A DNA stretch of 64,000 bases from Bacillota bacterium (GTDB lineage: Bacteria; Actinomycetota; Aquicultoria; Aquicultorales; Aquicultoraceae), in NCBI GenBank assembly GCA_023511485.1, contig JAIMBH010000015.1, positions 1 to 64,000 on the forward strand. Reading direction: 5' to 3'. The notes beneath the pieces are model-generated. The model was not told where the DNA came from and made no database searches. It saw only the letters and a program-made list of their open reading frames with translations. Made by a program: the position numbers and the translations under genes. Positions 23,242 to 32,680 of the stretch are shown piece after piece (position 1 is the first letter of the stretch; each line of letters begins with the position of its first letter).

Positions 23242-24483
23242 ATGTCAAGAACAGTTATTCATATTGATATGGACGCATACTTTGCCTCTATTGAACAGCG
23301 CGACGTGCCGTTGTATCGCAAAAAACCACTTCTCGTGTGCCATACAGACGACCTTTCCTCTTATAGGGGTGTTGTGGCGGCGGCTTCTTACGAGGCAAGA
23401 GAGTTTGGTATCAGGGCAGGAACGTCTGTTCTTGAGGCAAAAATCAAGCTTCCGAATGCTATCTATGTTGCCGGCAATTATGAGAAATATCTTTATAACA
23501 CGCGGCGGTTGGTTGAGATATGTGAAAGGTATTCCGACATTGTGGAAGTCTACTCCATAGACGAGGCTTTCCTGGACATGACATCAACAACACATCTTTT
23601 CGGTTCGGCCAGGGATGCTGCAGCGGCTCTACAAAAAGAAGTGCAGGAAAAGCTTAACCTTACCTGTTCAATTGGGGTTGGCCCGAACAAGCTGGTTGCA
23701 AAGATGGCATCCGAGTTTAACAAGCCGGGAGGTCTTTCAGTAGTAGACCGTAAGGACCTACCCGGCCTGTTGGCACCCCTTCCGATAGAAAGTATACCAG
23801 GGATAGGCAGGCGAATGAGCAAGCATCTTGATGCTATTGGGATCAAAACCATCGGGCATCTGGCAGAAGCGCGGCCTGAGGTGCTTAAAAAGAAGTTTGG
23901 TATCATCGGTGAGGTGCTTAGTCGGGCGGCCCGCGGTATAGACGATAGCCCAGTCATCTCAACGCGTGAGGGTGTAGATGTAAAGTCATTTGGCCAGAGC
24001 TTATCTTTGGGAAAAGGAAGTACAGATACTGACTATCTATACAATGTGCTTCTTGGCCTTTGCGATGGCGCAACAAGAAGAATGAGGAAGGCGGGGTATT
24101 TAGGAAGAACCGTTACTGTCTACATTATCATGGGCAGGCTTTTTAGCCTGAGCCGGCGTACCAGCTTGGGGGGATACACCGACCTTCCGGGTCGAGTCTT
24201 CGGCAGTGCCAGGCGTATCCTGTCATCTCTACTTGCGGAGAGGGCCGCTTTTGATATCTATCCCGTTACCAAAGTAGGTGTAAGCGTGGCTGATCTAACC
24301 AAAAAGGGTTTCGGGCAGCAAATATCGGTCTTTGATATTCTGGATAAGAAAGAGGCAGCTCTAACATCAACCGTTGACCGCTTGAAAAATAAATATGGCG
24401 AGAGGGCTGTTACCAGATGCTCTCTGCTTGGTCTTCGCAGTAAATATCTTGGGGCGCCGAGGGCGGAAATCGGGATTTTTTAA
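23242..24483 (+). CDS. dinB: DNA polymerase IV (Y-family, translesion)
   Basis: 413 aa. The palm has HIDMDAYFASIE (Asp9) and YSIDEAFLD (Asp107, Glu108), giving the three catalytic carboxylates. The steric-gate region is at YFASIE. Two helix-hairpin-helix elements occur around 185-205 (PIESIPGIGRRMSKHLDAIG), then the little finger domain. A possible beta-clamp motif, QISVFD, lies near residue 355. It performs error-prone bypass synthesis and is under SOS control via the promoter at 22879. Full length, with ATG behind a TAGGAG site. Confidence 0.95.
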   Translation: MSRTVIHIDMDAYFASIEQRDVPLYRKKPLLVCHTDDLSSYRGVVAAASYEAREFGIRAGTSVLEAKIKLPNAIYVAGNYEKYLYNTRRLVEICERYSDIVEVYSIDEAFLDMTSTTHLFGSARDAAAALQKEVQEKLNLTCSIGVGPNKLVAKMASEFNKPGGLSVVDRKDLPGLLAPLPIESIPGIGRRMSKHLDAIGIKTIGHLAEARPEVLKKKFGIIGEVLSRAARGIDDSPVISTREGVDVKSFGQSLSLGKGSTDTDYLYNVLLGLCDGATRRMRKAGYLGRTVTVYIIMGRLFSLSRRTSLGGYTDLPGRVFGSARRILSSLLAERAAFDIYPVTKVGVSVADLTKKGFGQQISVFDILDKKEAALTSTVDRLKNKYGERAVTRCSLLGLRSKYLGAPRAEIGIF

Positions 24484-24676
24484 ATGCCAAAGTCTTGGTG
24501 TAACGAAGTGCCAATGCCTGTGCTCTAGTGCTATGGTTTAGTGCTGAAGTTCGCCATTGCTCTCGTACTGCAGATAAGAAATACTAACTGGCAATTGATA
24601 ACTGATAGCTTAAGTAGCTTTACTTAAATTTAGCGCGTTGGAAGATTGGTATATAAAGACCTGTTGCGATAGGTGA

Positions 24677-25579
24677 TCAGCTTGATGTGTAGTAGAGCAT
24701 GTTCCAACCGGAGAGGTCGGTTATATAGAGGCTTGCCCTGTTAAGGCTGTTGTTGGTGCTGCCAAACCCCCAGCGGATTACAAGTAGCCAGCAGTCTTGC
24801 TTATTAAAATTTGCTTTCTCCATATAAATGGGAAGGGCGGGTCTTTTTGTCTGGTTTAAAATGGCGGAGATCGGGCTTCGCATCAGCTCGCCGTTGATTC
24901 CTGCCTTATCGCTTATTCTATTGACCAGCAAGTCCATGGCTTGATTGTGCAGCTCCTTTACGTCGCCTACGGTAAAGAGACCATCTGTTTTCTTCTTTAT
25001 GTTGATAAGCAGCTCATCAGCAGCTTTTGAGTCGTAGTTTTTCTGCAAGACAACGACTTCCGGCCAGGGGCCGATTTTTTTTGTCGAGGTTTGCGCTGTG
25101 TCTCTGCTTGCATTCGTGCGGCCTTCTACCCCCGCATCCGTGGGGGCTTCGGCTTTTTGCGCCTTATTGCTGCCATATTCTTCACTCAGCGCTGGGGTTT
25201 TTCCCGGCAGAGTATGTTGTCCGGTTGTGCCGTTTTCGGGTGTGTTTATATTAATCTGTGACAGTATGGACGCCAGCGCGATAGCAGCGACCACACCGGC
25301 TGCTACCAAGTACTGCAGACGAGGTAAAAACAGGCGACGCCCACGGACCCGCCCATCTTTTTCAGCGAGGGCGATTTCCCCTAGGGAGCGTGATACTTCG
25401 GCTGGCACTTCTAGCTCACCGAGGCTTTGAATCATCTTTATCGCACTCTTCATCCGCGCGAGGTTTTCTTTGCAGCCAGAGCACTCCTTAAGGTGAGCCT
25501 CCACCTGCTCTCTTTCTTCCGCCTCGAGTTCTTTGTCTATGTGTGCACTTAGCAGATCTCTTACATTCTTACAGTCCAT
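24677..25579 (-). CDS. Zinc-type anti-sigma factor (membrane-bound)
   Basis: 300 aa from the second ATG (25577-25579), which has AGGTGG 6 nt upstream; the ATG two codons earlier abuts that site. The N-terminus carries the ZAS motif HXXXCXXC (His29, Cys33, Cys36) in a zf-HC2 domain. One membrane segment is near 88-108 (YLVAAGVVAAIALASIL). The outer region is Ser/Thr/Lys-rich and then folded, with no known domain recognised. It should bind and silence the ECF sigma factor encoded 22 bases upstream in the same operon, releasing it upon an envelope or redox signal. Confidence 0.88.
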   Translation of the reverse strand: MDCKNVRDLLSAHIDKELEAEEREQVEAHLKECSGCKENLARMKSAIKMIQSLGELEVPAEVSRSLGEIALAEKDGRVRGRRLFLPRLQYLVAAGVVAAIALASILSQININTPENGTTGQHTLPGKTPALSEEYGSNKAQKAEAPTDAGVEGRTNASRDTAQTSTKKIGPWPEVVVLQKNYDSKAADELLINIKKKTDGLFTVGDVKELHNQAMDLLVNRISDKAGINGELMRSPISAILNQTKRPALPIYMEKANFNKQDCWLLVIRWGFGSTNNSLNRASLYITDLSGWNMLYYTSS

Positions 25580-25601
25580 AGCCATCCACCTATTTAGACG
25601 T

Positions 25602-26168
25602 TTATTCTCTCAAGCTGTTCCCATATGGCGCAAGTTTTTCGGCAAGTTTAAGTCGGGCGCGCGCCAAACGGGACTTTACCGTGCCGACCGGTGATTCGGT
25701 TATATCGGCTATCTCTTCGTAGCTGTAACCATTTAAGTCGTGAAGTATTACTACAATTCGCTGATCTTTTGGCAGCTCAAGGATCGCCTTTTGAACTATA
25801 GTCTCAATCTCTTTTTGCTCGTAGGCCTGGTGTGGCAGCATTCCCCCATCCAGAAGAGTTTCATCGGCCTCGACAGTTTCGGCCCGGTGAGATTCTTTGC
25901 GCAGCCAATCTTTACAATAGTTTATCGCCAGGCGGTAAAGCCACGTGGAAAAGGCAGAGTCACCGCGAAATCCTGGCAATTTTCGATGCAGGTGAAGAAA
26001 TATCTCCTGCGTCAAATCTGCAGCATCTGAGCCATTACCCGACATCCGATAGGCTAGGTTATACACAAATCGCTCATATTGCTTGACCAGCTCGTTAAAG
26101 GCATGCCTTTCACCTGAAAGGTATCTTCTAATGGTATGCATGTCCGGGTCTAATCTGTTGTTTACCAT
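25602..26168 (-). CDS. ECF-type RNA polymerase sigma factor
   Basis: 188 aa. Region 2 (about 25-95: FNELVKQYERFVYNLAYRMSG, AADLTQEIFLHLHRKLPGF, STWLYRLAINYCKDWLR) and region 4 (about 130-180: LPKDQRIVVILHDLNGYSYEEIADI, GTVKSRLARARLKL) are complete, without regions 1.1 or 3, as in the ECF family. It is encoded directly before its anti-sigma partner. The likely target is the DUF4349 gene, divergently transcribed and preceded by a GGAACT-N16-CGTCTA promoter. ATG at 26168 has a weak GAGAG site; a later ATG nine codons in (MHTIRR) is possible. Confidence 0.92.
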   Translation of the reverse strand: MVNNRLDPDMHTIRRYLSGERHAFNELVKQYERFVYNLAYRMSGNGSDAADLTQEIFLHLHRKLPGFRGDSAFSTWLYRLAINYCKDWLRKESHRAETVEADETLLDGGMLPHQAYEQKEIETIVQKAILELPKDQRIVVILHDLNGYSYEEIADITESPVGTVKSRLARARLKLAEKLAPYGNSLRE

Positions 26169-26249
26169 AACGACTCTCTTTTGCCTGACTGCATAGCTTT
26201 ACGTTGAAAGGATAGCACATATTTATACGGCCAAATAGCGCGACTTAAT

Positions 26250-26277
26250 GGAACTAAGAGCGACAAATCGGCGTCTA
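26250..26277 (+). promoter_or_regulatory. ECF-sigma promoter of the DUF4349 gene
   Basis: GGAACT (26250-26255), 16-base spacer, CGTCTA (26272-26277): the classic SigE/RpoE-type layout. It lies 42 bases before the ATG at 26320 and next to the ECF sigma gene. Confidence 0.8.
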
Positions 26278-26319
26278 AAGTTATGAAATATCTTTAAGGT
26301 ATCACAAGGAGGAGTAATT

Positions 26320-27276
26320 ATGGGAAAAAGGATTGTAAGACCGCTAGCTTTTGGACTGATAATCAGCTCGGCCGCTATTCTTTTTGGATATGCAGTCTTT
26401 ATTGGGGTAGCTCCGGAGGGGAGAAAGGCAAACATACCTTTAGGGAGCATTAAACAGGGCTATTCAACGGGTAGGCCAGAAGGGTTCGCTGCGGGGAAGG
26501 TTAACTCATCAGGAAGCGCCGTAGATTTTCAGTCGATGTCCCGCAATGCGAAAGTAGCTGATGTAGGTGCTCCTGAGGTGCTCCAAAAGCTCAATATACC
26601 ATCAGCTGATGGCAGAGTAGTAAAGAATGCTAATCTAGAGCTTCAAGTTAAGAAGGGTGAATTTGATAGTAGCTTTGAGCGGGCACTTTCCATTATTAGA
26701 AGCGCCGGCGGATATGCCAGCCAATCAAAAAGTCAGGCGATCGGGGATAGAATTACAAGCGGGGAGATTATTATGCGCATTCCCGCGGAAGAGTTCGACT
26801 CGGTTCTCGCCAGCCTTAAAAAAATTGGCAAGGTAAAGACGATTAACATAACAGGTGAAGATGTCTCTGAGGAGTATGTAGACCTGGAGAGCCGGCTTAG
26901 AAACTGGAGGGCGCAAGAATCCGTATTGCTTGGTCTTATGGGAAAGGCCAAGTCGGTTTCCGAAAGCATAATGATTCAGAACAGTCTCTCACGGGTACAG
27001 TTGGAGATAGAGAGAATAAACGGACGCTTAAACTTCTTAAAAAACCGGGTTAGCTTTGCCACCATAAGGCTATATATAGCCGAGCCGCAGGCAATAGTGA
27101 AACCTGATAAGTGGGGCTTCAAAACCGCGCTGGAAAATGCACTGCGGGCAAGCACAATGGTCTTAGGTGCATTTATTATACTCACGGGATACTTGCTTCC
27201 CTTGGCAGCTCTCGCTGCTATCGGCTATGCGATATATCGACTGATCAACTTGCGGCGTGTGGCCCATAGTTCGTAG
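26320..27276 (+). CDS. DUF4349 domain membrane protein
   Basis: 318 aa. N-terminal membrane segment (about 9-30), no lipobox. The DUF4349 region (about 105-260) includes VVKNANLELQVKKGEFD, GGYASQSKSQ, GEIIMRIPAEEFDSVLASLKKIGKV and EEYVDLESRLRNWRAQE, then a coiled coil. A second membrane segment is near 285-308. So the domain faces outward between two anchors. The function of DUF4349 proteins is not established; they are common near ECF sigma genes and are thought to act in envelope stress. The promoter at 26250 supports membership in the ECF regulon. ATG follows AAGGAGGAG. Confidence 0.85.
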   Translation: MGKRIVRPLAFGLIISSAAILFGYAVFIGVAPEGRKANIPLGSIKQGYSTGRPEGFAAGKVNSSGSAVDFQSMSRNAKVADVGAPEVLQKLNIPSADGRVVKNANLELQVKKGEFDSSFERALSIIRSAGGYASQSKSQAIGDRITSGEIIMRIPAEEFDSVLASLKKIGKVKTINITGEDVSEEYVDLESRLRNWRAQESVLLGLMGKAKSVSESIMIQNSLSRVQLEIERINGRLNFLKNRVSFATIRLYIAEPQAIVKPDKWGFKTALENALRASTMVLGAFIILTGYLLPLAALAAIGYAIYRLINLRRVAHSS

Positions 27277-27396
27277 CTTGCAAAAAGCTTGATTCTAGCC
27301 AAAAAGTGCCAACATGCGGAGGTGTCAAAGTTGAGTAAACAAAAGGCATTGGTAAAGATATTGGCACTTTGGCATATCAAGACTTCGGCACTTTAC

Positions 27397-28131
27397 CTAC
27401 AGGCGGGCAATTATCTCATCGCCCAGCTTCTTGATTTCCCAGCGGATGCGCCCAAGCGTTGTCCACTGCGAAGCAACAATGACCAGCGCGACATCCGGGT
27501 TGAGAGATGATACCGCTACCGGTCCGTGCTCGAATTCAAGAAGGGCTGTTTTAAGTCCGCCCTGATTTAATTCGTATCCGATTCTATCGAGCACGCTAAA
27601 ACTAGTTGCAATAATGGCGCTTACCATCTCCGCATCAAGCTCGGTGCTGGATACATGGTCGATTGTAAAACCGTCTCGCGTGACAAGGACAGCAGCTATA
27701 ACTCCATCGATATCTATAAAACGATGCAGCAGTTGCTGAAGGGTAACCATGTCAAGTGGGTCTTCATCGTTAAGAAGGCTTTCTACCTCTTCTTGTGTTA
27801 CAAGATCGCTGGCAGTATTATCTACTGGCTCAGCCGTAATGATTTTTTCTGCTACCTCTTCTATTATCGCGCTTTCTTCTGCTATCTCCTGTGCCGCGAT
27901 GGCCTCGCTGCTGCTTGCCTCTTTGCCATCGGCATTTTGGGGCGCATTTGCATTCTTGATTCTTTCGGCCAGTGCTTCAACGATATTTTTCCTTATTTCG
28001 GCCTCGTTCGGTTGTTTTGGCCTGCCTCTTTCGGCATCTTTTTTCTTTTTTTTCTTATCGTCCGGGGACTCATCCGGCTCGTTACCTTTTAAGAATACGG
28101 ATATTAGCTCAGCAAAATCTCGCTCATCCAA
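27397..28131 (-). CDS. Roadblock/LC7 domain protein with charged N-terminal extension
   Basis: 244 aa. Residues 1-120 are low-complexity and charged: a KKKKKDAERGRPKQ tract, then Glu/Ala-rich. Residues about 132-240 form a Roadblock/LC7 domain (LHRFIDIDGVIAAVLVTRDGFTID, MVSAIIATSFSVLDRIGYELNQGG, PVAVSSLNPDVALVIVAS). These domains usually regulate small GTPases (MglA-type) or scaffold complexes, but no GTPase gene is in the window. The start is TTG at 28129-28131, with GGAGG 6 nt upstream. It lies 200 bases after the KaiC-like cluster on the same strand and could be part of it. Confidence 0.85.
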   Translation of the reverse strand: MDERDFAELISVFLKGNEPDESPDDKKKKKKDAERGRPKQPNEAEIRKNIVEALAERIKNANAPQNADGKEASSSEAIAAQEIAEESAIIEEVAEKIITAEPVDNTASDLVTQEEVESLLNDEDPLDMVTLQQLLHRFIDIDGVIAAVLVTRDGFTIDHVSSTELDAEMVSAIIATSFSVLDRIGYELNQGGLKTALLEFEHGPVAVSSLNPDVALVIVASQWTTLGRIRWEIKKLGDEIIARL

Positions 28132-28330
28132 GGCGAACCTCCTCTGGGACGGGTATTCCGGTACACTTAGTATGTCATTAGTTTACAGGCAATCTATTTA
28201 GTTGCCAAGTCCTACCAGACATTACATGAATGCCAATGACTTGATTGCTGTAATAGTATTAAATGACGGTAGATAGATTGTCTACTATGTGATTTGGCGT
28301 TGGTTAGTCTTTGGGCACTATCAGCAGTGA

Positions 28331-28732
28331 TTAATTCTCTCTAAGTATCTCGTGGAGTTGTTTGAGAAGGTTGCTGTCTTCGGCACCTAAAGCAAAAATT
28401 GCGGCTATCGTACAGCTGATATCGGCCTTAGGTTCATAGGAGTAGACAGCGATGGGGTCGTTATCGGAAAGATTCTTTAGAATCCCGTTACGTGCCAGCT
28501 CATCGGCCTCTTTTTCTACCTGCCCTTGCCTTCGGCCGATTATGTTGGCAAGGCCTTTTACAGTATGTAAAGAGAAGGGATTCGCCTGATAGAAATTAAC
28601 TAAATCCCATTTAATGGGCGAATCAAGAATGTCTAAAACAAGCGATTTTGTTTTGTTGTCCAGAGCTTTTAGTATTCTTGCTATTTTTCTGTTTATCGTC
28701 TTACTCACCAGAATTGTCGTTGTCGTATTCAT
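28331..28732 (-). CDS. Winged-helix-like small protein
   Basis: 133 aa, no membrane segment. Residues 40-85 look like an HTH (SPIKWDLVNFYQANPFSLHTVKGLANIIGRRQ with dots of variation, then EKEADELARNGILK), in the pattern of archaeal/bacterial winged helices that predict DNA or protein binding. The exact family is not recognised. It is the last gene of the KaiC-like cluster; its first 32 bases overlap the end of the membrane gene 28701-29120, so translation is coupled. A dedicated transcription factor or a kinase-regulator adaptor are both possible. Confidence 0.6.
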   Translation of the reverse strand: MNTTTTILVSKTINRKIARILKALDNKTKSLVLDILDSPIKWDLVNFYQANPFSLHTVKGLANIIGRRQGQVEKEADELARNGILKNLSDNDPIAVYSYEPKADISCTIAAIFALGAEDSNLLKQLHEILREN

Positions 28733-29120
28733 GTTTGCTGGCTAACTCCTGGAAGAACTTGTATTGCCTGATCAAACCAATTAGGACCAGGATCAAGAAT
28801 AATAGCTCAGCAAGAATATGAATATTCTTAAGCACAAGTATTATAGGCTCCCATACCTTCATGCTGAAACCGGCTTTACCACCAGCCAGGTTTAAGTCAA
28901 GAGCAAGTGATAATACTGGTTGGCTAACTTTATACCTTAACAGAAAGTTATGTACGATTAGGATAGTAAAAGATATCGCATACACCGGCACGCTTGGAAG
29001 TATCCAGCGCCAGCTCTCTGCCAGATCACCCTCTAAGATAAGCCAGGTTTTGCGTGCGATTAGGGCGGCTACAAGTCCAATGACTGTAACTATAATGGCA
29101 ATTAAATCAACCGATGTCAC
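28701..29120 (-). CDS. Small four-helix membrane protein of KaiC-like cluster
   Basis: 139 aa. Hydrophobic segments near 4-24, 42-62, 70-85 (weaker) and 95-120, ending in an Asp/Asn-rich tail. It resembles the adjacent 104-aa protein, for example both end their last helix with a GLIRQYKFFQEL or GLLRQYQLLKGL motif, so the two are probably ancient duplicates. No known family is recognised. It begins right after the stop of the upstream gene (29121). Confidence 0.65.
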   Translation of the reverse strand: MTSVDLIAIIVTVIGLVAALIARKTWLILEGDLAESWRWILPSVPVYAISFTILIVHNFLLRYKVSQPVLSLALDLNLAGGKAGFSMKVWEPIILVLKNIHILAELLFLILVLIGLIRQYKFFQELASKHEYDNDNSGE

Positions 29121-29435
29121 TTAGGCACCTCGCCGTCTAGAGAGGCCTTTTAGTAGCTGATACTGCCGCAGAAGGCCGAAGAAGGCAAGTATAACAAAGA
29201 CGAAATGGGCGGTAATCCCAAGGAACTGCGTGCTTATGCCAGCGAGGGATGTTACATCAAGCTCATAAAGAAGCATAAATAGCATTGCCAATGCAAGTAC
29301 CTGGAAAGCGATGAAAGAATATGTCCAGCTTAAGGCTAAGTTGCCAGCGACTTTTCTAAGTATACCGTATGATATAAATGCTGCCAGGCACGCCAATAAC
29401 AAGTCGATTAGTTCTATAAAAGCTACGAAGCCCAT
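29121..29435 (-). CDS. Small three-helix membrane protein of KaiC-like cluster
   Basis: 104 aa with three hydrophobic segments (about 5-25, 38-60, 70-90) and a basic C-terminus (SRRRGA). Its last helix and following motif (FFGLLRQYQLLKGL) match the next gene's product. Located 5 bases after the KaiC-like ATPase gene. The function is unknown; it may form a heteromeric membrane sensor or receptor with its neighbour. Confidence 0.65.
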   Translation of the reverse strand: MGFVAFIELIDLLLACLAAFISYGILRKVAGNLALSWTYSFIAFQVLALAMLFMLLYELDVTSLAGISTQFLGITAHFVFVILAFFGLLRQYQLLKGLSRRRGA

Positions 29436-29440
29436 CGAAG

Positions 29441-30217
29441 CTACCTTTTCTTGCGAATTAGTCCCTCTTCAAGAAGAGTCTTACCGCTGACCAGGCGTGA
29501 TGGGAATCCGGTTAGAATTCCCTGTTGTCCTGCGAACTTGGTATCGATCTTTATACCTTTATCTGTAATTTTATATCTTCTAATATCTTTGGCATGTTTG
29601 CTGCCTCTGGCTTTAAGAATCGTAAGGGCGGTCTCAAGCTCACTCTCGATCTCAACATATCTTAAGAAGATTATATTATCAACGACAAAGCCAAGGCTTG
29701 CTTCAAGCACACCGTCGTGACCAAAAAACAGGGGAACCTCACTGGTTAATATGGTGGTTAGCCCTAGCCTCTTGAATCCATTTATCAAGCTGTTAAATAT
29801 CTGCCTTAATTCCTGGGGGTTGTTATCAAGCTGCTCCATTAAGGTCACGGAATCGATCACAATTCTTTTCGCGTCAATCTCCGCGACCAGGCGATCGATA
29901 AAGCCGTTTTCTTTCTCGAGCTCGCCCTTAAGGACAGCCGGGGACGTGAAAATAACCTTAATCTTGCCCTGATCTGCAAGTTTTTTAAGGTCCCAGCCCA
30001 TGTTTAGCGCATCCCGGTAGATAATCTCTGGAAATTCCTCAAATGTGATATAGATTCCCGATTCATCATAGTGAGCGGCTCCATTATGGATAAATTGTAT
30101 CCCAAAGGTAGTCTTCCCTGTTCCAGGTGGACCCGCTATTACAGTTGAGCTTCTCTCATAGAGGCCACCATCAAGCAGTTCATCTAATCCGGGTACGCCG
30201 CTTAGTATTTTTTTCAC
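29441..30217 (-). CDS. KaiC/RadA-superfamily ATPase, single domain
   Basis: 258 aa, one KaiC domain. Walker A GPPGTGKT (29-36), the catalytic Glu pair TFEEF (60-61), Walker B RIVIDS (117-122) and the KARGS motif (201-205) are all intact, so it should bind and hydrolyse ATP. Stand-alone KaiC-like proteins form hexamers and act as ATP-driven signal or switch proteins in archaea and many bacteria; they are not circadian by default. It is the first gene of a four-gene run that continues with two membrane proteins and a winged-helix-like protein. ATG follows GGAGG. Confidence 0.88.
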   Translation of the reverse strand: MKKILSGVPGLDELLDGGLYERSSTVIAGPPGTGKTTFGIQFIHNGAAHYDESGIYITFEEFPEIIYRDALNMGWDLKKLADQGKIKVIFTSPAVLKGELEKENGFIDRLVAEIDAKRIVIDSVTLMEQLDNNPQELRQIFNSLINGFKRLGLTTILTSEVPLFFGHDGVLEASLGFVVDNIIFLRYVEIESELETALTILKARGSKHAKDIRRYKITDKGIKIDTKFAGQQGILTGFPSRLVSGKTLLEEGLIRKKR

Positions 30218-30382
30218 TGTATGCCTCCATTATTAATTACTACATACTTGATCGCGCAATCTGCCCAGGTACACCGAACTGTTGCGCAGAGGCAAAAGCT
30301 CCGCAAAAATGTGCCGGCAGCAGGTGAAACAATTCGCTAATCTATAGACTAGGATAACATATAAGTAACTTCATCTCTACTT

Positions 30383-30414
30383 TTACTCTATAAATTTATC
30401 AAGAACTAGAGTAA
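30383..30414. repeat. 8-bp perfect inverted repeat, operator candidate
   Basis: TTACTCTA (30383-30390) and TAGAGTAA (30407-30414), 16-base spacer, between the KaiC-like gene and dnaK. Could serve either gene. Confidence 0.35.
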
Positions 30415-30597
30415 TTCAATATCTTGTAACCTCTTATACAAAGCCTCTCCTAGCCTGCATAGATGCTATGCTGAATATTTAGCATGTCGTGCGATCACTA
30501 ATCCTTGCATCAACTAATGGTATTTATAAGTTAGCGTTTGCGGTATAAAGTTAGTTTGCCGATGGTCGATAATATAATAAGAACCATATAATAAAAC

Positions 30598-30626
30598 TTG
30601 ACAATACCACGCTTAGATTTTATACT
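30598..30626 (+). promoter_or_regulatory. dnaK promoter
   Basis: TTGACA (30598-30603), 17-base spacer, TATACT (30621-30626), 33 bases before the dnaK ATG. Near-consensus housekeeping promoter; GCTTAG and ACTTAG half-repeats lie in and after the spacer. Confidence 0.85.
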
Positions 30627-30659
30627 TAGATTAAACTGAAGCGTAAGGAGTGTTGAATA

Positions 30660-32498
30660 ATGGCTAAAGCTCTGGGGATTGACCTAGGAACAACCAACTC
30701 ATGTATGGCCATTCTCGAAGTTGGCGAGCCGAAAGTTATCGCCAATGCCGAGGGTGGCAGGGTTACTCCATCGGTTGTGGCTTTTTCTAAGACCGGTGAG
30801 GTGCTCATTGGGGAGGTAGCAAAGCGACAGGCGATCACCAACCCGGATCGCACTATTAAATCAGTTAAGCGCCATATGGGTAGCGACTGGAAGATCAACA
30901 TCGACAGCAAGGATTATACGCCGCAGCAGATTTCGGCCTTTATCCTGCAGAAGCTAAAAAGAGATGCCGAGGCATATCTCGGTGAGAAGATCACACAGGC
31001 TGTAATTACGGTTCCGGCCTATTTTGAGGATGCCCAGCGTCAGGCAACAAAAGATGCAGGAACAATTGCTGGCCTTGAGGTTTTGCGAATAATCAACGAA
31101 CCTACTGCGGCAGCACTTGCCTACGGCTTAGATAAAGAGCACGACCAGACTATTCTGGTTTTTGACTTAGGTGGAGGAACGTTTGATGTCTCTATCCTGG
31201 ATATCGGAGACGGCGTTTTTGAGGTACGTGCAACTGCAGGCGACAACCACCTAGGCGGCGATGATTGGGACCAGAAGATAATCGATTGGATGGCTGACGA
31301 CTTTAAGGCTAAAAACGGGATTGACCTTAGAGCAGATAAGATGGCTATGCAGCGCTTAAAAGAGGCGGCAGAGAAAGCCAAGATGGAGCTTTCAACGACG
31401 CTTACGACCAACATCAATCTGCCGTTTATCACGGCCGATGCAGATGGTCCAAAACATCTTGACATGACGCTTACCCGTTCGGAGTTTGAAAGGATGACTG
31501 CAGATCTATTAGAGAGATGCAGCAAGCCGGTTGAGCAGGCGATGAAGGATGCCGGCGTTTCGTCATCTGATATCGACCATGTCATCTTGGTTGGTGGTTC
31601 AACTAGGATGCCTGCGGTGCAAGAGATGGTCAAGAAGATCACCGGTAAAGAGCCGCACAAGGGAGTCAACCCGGATGAAGTAGTTGCTGTTGGTGCCGCA
31701 ATCCAAGCCGGTGTCTTGATGGGAGAGGTAAAAGACATACTGCTTCTTGATGTTACACCGCTCTCGCTTGGTATTGAGACGCTTGGCGGCGTCTTCACCA
31801 AGATGATCGAGAGGAATACGACAATTCCAACCAAGAGAAGCGAGATCTTTACCACTGCTGCAGATGGGCAGACATCGGTTGAAATCCACGTATTGCAGGG
31901 CGAGCGTGAGATGGCGGCATACAACAAGACCCTGGGCCGCTTCCATCTAGTTGATATCCCGCCGGCACCGAGGGGTGTACCTCAGATCGAGGTAACTTTC
32001 GATATTGACGCCAACGGTATTGTAAACGTATCGGCAAAAGATATGGGCACCGGCAAGGAACAGAAAATTACGGTAACCGGCGCGACTGCGCTTAGCAAAG
32101 AAGAAATAGACCGGATGATAAAAGAGTCTGAGTCTCACGCGGAGGAGGATCGCAAACGCCGTGAGGAGGCAGAGGTCCGAAACAATGCGGACAACCTAGC
32201 GTATACGACTGAGCGCACGTTAAAAGATGTTGGAGATAAGCTTCCTGCGGCTGATAAAGAAGCGATCGAAAAAGCTATCGCCGAGGTCAAGGACGCGCTT
32301 AAAGGCTCTGATATTGAGAGAATCAAGAAGGCGCATGAGGAACTATTGCAGCAATCCTATAAGATCGGCCAGGCTGTCTACTCGCAGCAGCAGGCAACCG
32401 CATCAGACGGCGGCGCAGAACCTTCGGCAAACGGCCAGGGCGAGAATGTAGTTGATGCTGATTATGAGGTTGTAAGCGAAGAGGAATCTAAAAACTAG
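30660..32498 (+). CDS. dnaK: Chaperone protein DnaK (Hsp70)
   Basis: 612 aa. The ATPase domain begins with [12 protein letters not shown] and includes [15 protein letters not shown] and [13 protein letters not shown]. The substrate-binding domain includes [17 protein letters not shown] and the C-terminal lid ends in a Glu/Asp-rich tail. It is a full-length bacterial Hsp70 refolding unfolded protein with DnaJ and GrpE encoded downstream. First gene of the heat-shock cluster, with a near-perfect sigma-70 promoter. A small hairpin (GGTGCT-TT-AGCACC, 32610-32623) follows before hsp20. Confidence 0.98.
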   Translation: MAKALGIDLGTTNSCMAILEVGEPKVIANAEGGRVTPSVVAFSKTGEVLIGEVAKRQAITNPDRTIKSVKRHMGSDWKINIDSKDYTPQQISAFILQKLKRDAEAYLGEKITQAVITVPAYFEDAQRQATKDAGTIAGLEVLRIINEPTAAALAYGLDKEHDQTILVFDLGGGTFDVSILDIGDGVFEVRATAGDNHLGGDDWDQKIIDWMADDFKAKNGIDLRADKMAMQRLKEAAEKAKMELSTTLTTNINLPFITADADGPKHLDMTLTRSEFERMTADLLERCSKPVEQAMKDAGVSSSDIDHVILVGGSTRMPAVQEMVKKITGKEPHKGVNPDEVVAVGAAIQAGVLMGEVKDILLLDVTPLSLGIETLGGVFTKMIERNTTIPTKRSEIFTTAADGQTSVEIHVLQGEREMAAYNKTLGRFHLVDIPPAPRGVPQIEVTFDIDANGIVNVSAKDMGTGKEQKITVTGATALSKEEIDRMIKESESHAEEDRKRREEAEVRNNADNLAYTTERTLKDVGDKLPAADKEAIEKAIAEVKDALKGSDIERIKKAHEELLQQSYKIGQAVYSQQQATASDGGAEPSANGQGENVVDADYEVVSEEESKN

Positions 32499-32680
32499 AG
32501 ACTGAAGGTCAAAAACTGGAAACAAGAGGTCAGATTGAGGCTCTAGAGGGAATAAGGTGTTATTGTGAAGGGCCTTAGATCTGTAGAAATCTTAATCTGG
32601 TCTCTGAGAGGTGCTTTAGCACCAGTCTGAATTTTACTAATGAAACCGGGAAGAGTGGCGTATCTTAAGGAGGGATTAAA

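Larger units (their letters stand above)
30218..30659. other. Divergent intergenic region between KaiC-like gene and dnaK
   Basis: 442 bases with no gene. Contains the inverted repeat at 30383-30414 and the dnaK promoter at 30598-30626. The actinobacterial HspR site (HAIR, CTTGAGT-N7-ACTCAAG) is not seen. Confidence 0.5.

Noticed and set aside
29441-30217. Circadian clock KaiC
   Set aside because: Only one KaiC domain is present and there are no kaiA or kaiB genes; single-domain homologues are a broad ATPase family.
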